Assembly: GCA_903934155.1 (NCBI GenBank)
Contig: CAIZMS010000137.1
Coordinates: 1-15,864, forward strand
DNA from: an uncultured bacterium
Lineage (GTDB): Bacteria > Verrucomicrobiota > Kiritimatiellia > CAIKKV01 > CAITUY01
Direction: 5' to 3'
Length of the DNA: 15,864 nucleotides
Shown: in pieces, positions 14,738 through 15,864 of the stretch
Position numbering within the stretch: the stretch's first letter is position 1
How the letters are laid out: every line of letters starts with the position of its first letter
Program-made: the position numbers and the translations under genes
Notes under the pieces: model-generated
The model's input: only the letters and a program-made list of their open reading frames with translations
Database searches by the model: none
What the model was told of the DNA's origin: nothing

Positions 14738-15163
14738 TTACTTATCACGGGAAAAGGGGATGGCCCTCGCCGGAGTGTTGCTCCGCTCCACCTTCGTACC
14801 CCGACTCGTCGACGGTCGACTTTTGAGCCGGGCAATGATCAGGGCGGTTCGTAGGGTATTCTCGAAATCAGGATCGGGCATCATTCCCAACTCCAGAGCG
14901 CGACGATAATGTTGTTGTGACTCCATGACCTCGGGCGGGGAGAGGGAAATCAGAATCTGAGCCATGTTGTAATTCACCTCAAGGGAATCGGGATTAATCT
15001 TCAGCGCTTTTTCCGTCGCCACCCGCGCCTCACCAATCCGGCCCAGCCCCATATAGGCGGTACCCAGCGTCAAAAGGGCATCCGCATGGAGGGGACGCTT
15101 GACATCGAACGGCGCCAGCACGGCCACGGCCGATGCAAAATCAGCGGCACGACAATAGGCCAC
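14738..15163 (-). CDS. TPR-repeat protein fragment, 3' part of a frameshifted gene
   Basis: This 141-codon frame begins at a GTG (15163) without a ribosome-binding site and in the middle of a TPR helix. The open frame extends back to about 15210, and the residues there (DLLIQLSVAYCRAADFASAVAVL) already look like TPR sequence. At least two TPR units follow: ALLTLGTAYMGLGRIGEARVATEKALKINP, and NYNMAQILISLSPPEVMESQQHYRRALEL. The tail (about 112-141) is basic and Arg/Ser/Pro-rich. It is best read as the C-terminal part of the gene before it, displaced by a one-base deletion. TPR units form helical scaffolds for protein contacts. It could be translated separately, but the missing start signals argue against that. 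Confidence 0.7.
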   Translation of the reverse strand: MAYCRAADFASAVAVLAPFDVKRPLHADALLTLGTAYMGLGRIGEARVATEKALKINPDSLEVNYNMAQILISLSPPEVMESQQHYRRALELGMMPDPDFENTLRTALIIARLKSRPSTSRGTKVERSNTPARAIPFSRDK

Positions 15164-15174
15164 CGATAACTGGA

Positions 15175-15200
15175 TCAGCAGATCAGGCTCGGTGGTACCA
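15175..15200 (-). other. Frameshift point joining two TPR frames
   Basis: On the minus strand the upstream frame reads DLVPPSLIC-stop, while the -1 frame across the same bases reads EPDLLIQLSVAYC. One extra C in the AGCCTGAT stretch would give DLVPPSPDLLIQLSVAYC, a smooth TPR junction. This indicates a single-base deletion or a sequencing error. Confidence 0.65.
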
Positions 15201-15864
15201 GATCCGATGCTTCACGGAGAAGGGCTATCGCGGCAGGGGTCTTATTATCCTGCATCAGACGACGGGCCTCCGACTTGACAGCGGCGACAACCGCCTTTGA
15301 AACCGTGTTGGTGCCTTCCGCAATTCCGGAACGGTTCAACCGCGCTTCCAGCCGGGCCACCTTGCGAAGCAGGACCTGATTGGCCTTCACCGTATCGTCC
15401 AATTCGTCCTTCAGGCGTCTCGTTTCCTCTTCCAGTTGTTTTCGCACGCTCTGGGTGGCCTTTTCCCGATCCGACAGCATGGCCCCCTGTGCGTCACGAA
15501 GCTCCTGAATCAACCCCTGAAGGCGCACCGCATCATTGGTTCCCGGAACCGCCGCCAAAACAGAATTGGTGCCGGACTCCGTGGCCCATGGGGATTCCAT
15601 GGCGCCCAATTCATTCTGGCAGTCGGCCACCCGGTAATTCACCATCGCGGCCTGCCATCCCGGATATTCCGCCTGCAGTCGGCCATACAGGCCCAGCGCC
15701 CGCCGATAAGCGGCCGTCGCATCAACATCCCGTTTTTCAGAACGGGCCATTTCCGCATCCACTACCGCCAGATAGGCATTCCGCAACAATTCACCCGCCT
15801 GCGACCCCTCGGCCGCTTTCTTGTCAGCCCCCGAAGCCGAGAGATTCAATCCAGCCATGACAAC
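15175..15864 (-). CDS. Secreted coiled-coil/TPR-like protein, 5' part, cut by window edge
   Basis: The frame is open through base 15864. The first residues (VVMAGLNLSASGADKK) look like the end of a signal peptide, so the true start is outside the window and the ATG at 15858 is probably internal. A helical region with a TPR-like repeat (AYRRALGLYGRLQAEYPGWQAAMVNYRVADCQNEL) is followed by a linker rich in Gly/Thr/Asn. Then comes a long coiled coil (SVRKQLEEETRRLKDELDDTV..KVARLEARL) and a second TPR-like start (KTPAAIALLREASDLVPP). The frame then ends abruptly at TGA with SLIC. The next frame continues the TPR pattern, so this gene and the one at 14738-15163 probably form one protein of at least 370 residues. 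Likely an exported scaffold; no function can be named. Confidence 0.75.
   Translation of the reverse strand, partial: VVMAGLNLSASGADKKAAEGSQAGELLRNAYLAVVDAEMARSEKRDVDATAAYRRALGLYGRLQAEYPGWQAAMVNYRVADCQNELGAMESPWATESGTNSVLAAVPGTNDAVRLQGLIQELRDAQGAMLSDREKATQSVRKQLEEETRRLKDELDDTVKANQVLLRKVARLEARLNRSGIAEGTNTVSKAVVAAVKSEARRLMQDNKTPAAIALLREASDLVPPSLIC

Noticed and set aside
14722..14835. N-terminal extension of the DUF1638 frame
   Set aside because: It is Arg/Pro-rich, not part of the family domain, and overlaps the TPR gene. A good Shine-Dalgarno site favours the ATG at 14721.
1..15864. Exosortase target with a C-terminal sorting signal in the window
   Set aside because: The ends of all complete proteins were checked, and none has a short motif followed by a hydrophobic helix and basic tail.

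Overview
The window looks like chromosomal DNA of a moderately GC-rich, Gram-negative anaerobe or fermenter, most likely of the PVC group (Kiritimatiellota, Verrucomicrobiota or Lentisphaerota). This is inferred from the gene mix: DUF1573 paired with a DsbD-like redox protein, an exosortase, a PocR-type hybrid kinase, DUF1638, a secreted sugar-hydrolase-like protein, and an AckA-Pta pathway. No 16S or other marker gene is present, so the placement is tentative. Genes fill almost the whole window. The largest gaps are 89 and about 90 bases, and I see no tRNA, rRNA, CRISPR array, insertion sequence or phage gene.

Region 1 (1-6801, + strand) is a run of seven genes: a GtrA-like membrane protein cut by the left edge, pgpA, ackA, pta, a cytoplasmic PocR hybrid histidine kinase, a membrane-anchored FHA protein, and a WaaE/KdtX-like family 2 glycosyltransferase. 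From ackA to the glycosyltransferase the spacings are 25, 23, 7 and -4 bases, which suggests one operon. It combines acetyl-CoA/acetyl-phosphate/acetate conversion with a sensor kinase and envelope functions.

Region 2 (6737-11630, - strand) reads, in transcription order, DUF1573 protein, thioredoxin-DsbD fusion, ACT-domain protein (UPF0237), UPF0210 protein and exosortase. The exosortase keeps its Cys, Arg and His residues, and its 3' end overlaps the 3' end of the convergent glycosyltransferase by 65 bases. A perfect 9-bp hairpin lies between the UPF0210 gene and the exosortase. It ends in a T-run only when read on the + strand.

Region 3 (11619-13411) is a short divergent intergenic region followed by a secreted TIM-barrel protein with a carbohydrate-binding-like beta-sandwich inserted in the barrel and an Asp-Glu pair as in GH20-type enzymes. 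A good promoter match places its transcription start at about the ATG, so the mRNA may be leaderless.

Region 4 (13416-15864, - strand) holds a secreted coiled-coil/TPR protein cut by the right edge and split into two frames by an apparent single-base deletion, then a DUF1638 protein, then a LysM lipoprotein. The best candidates for undescribed biology are the inserted-domain hydrolase-like protein, the exosortase inside a redox/regulatory operon, and the DUF1638-LysM-TPR cluster.
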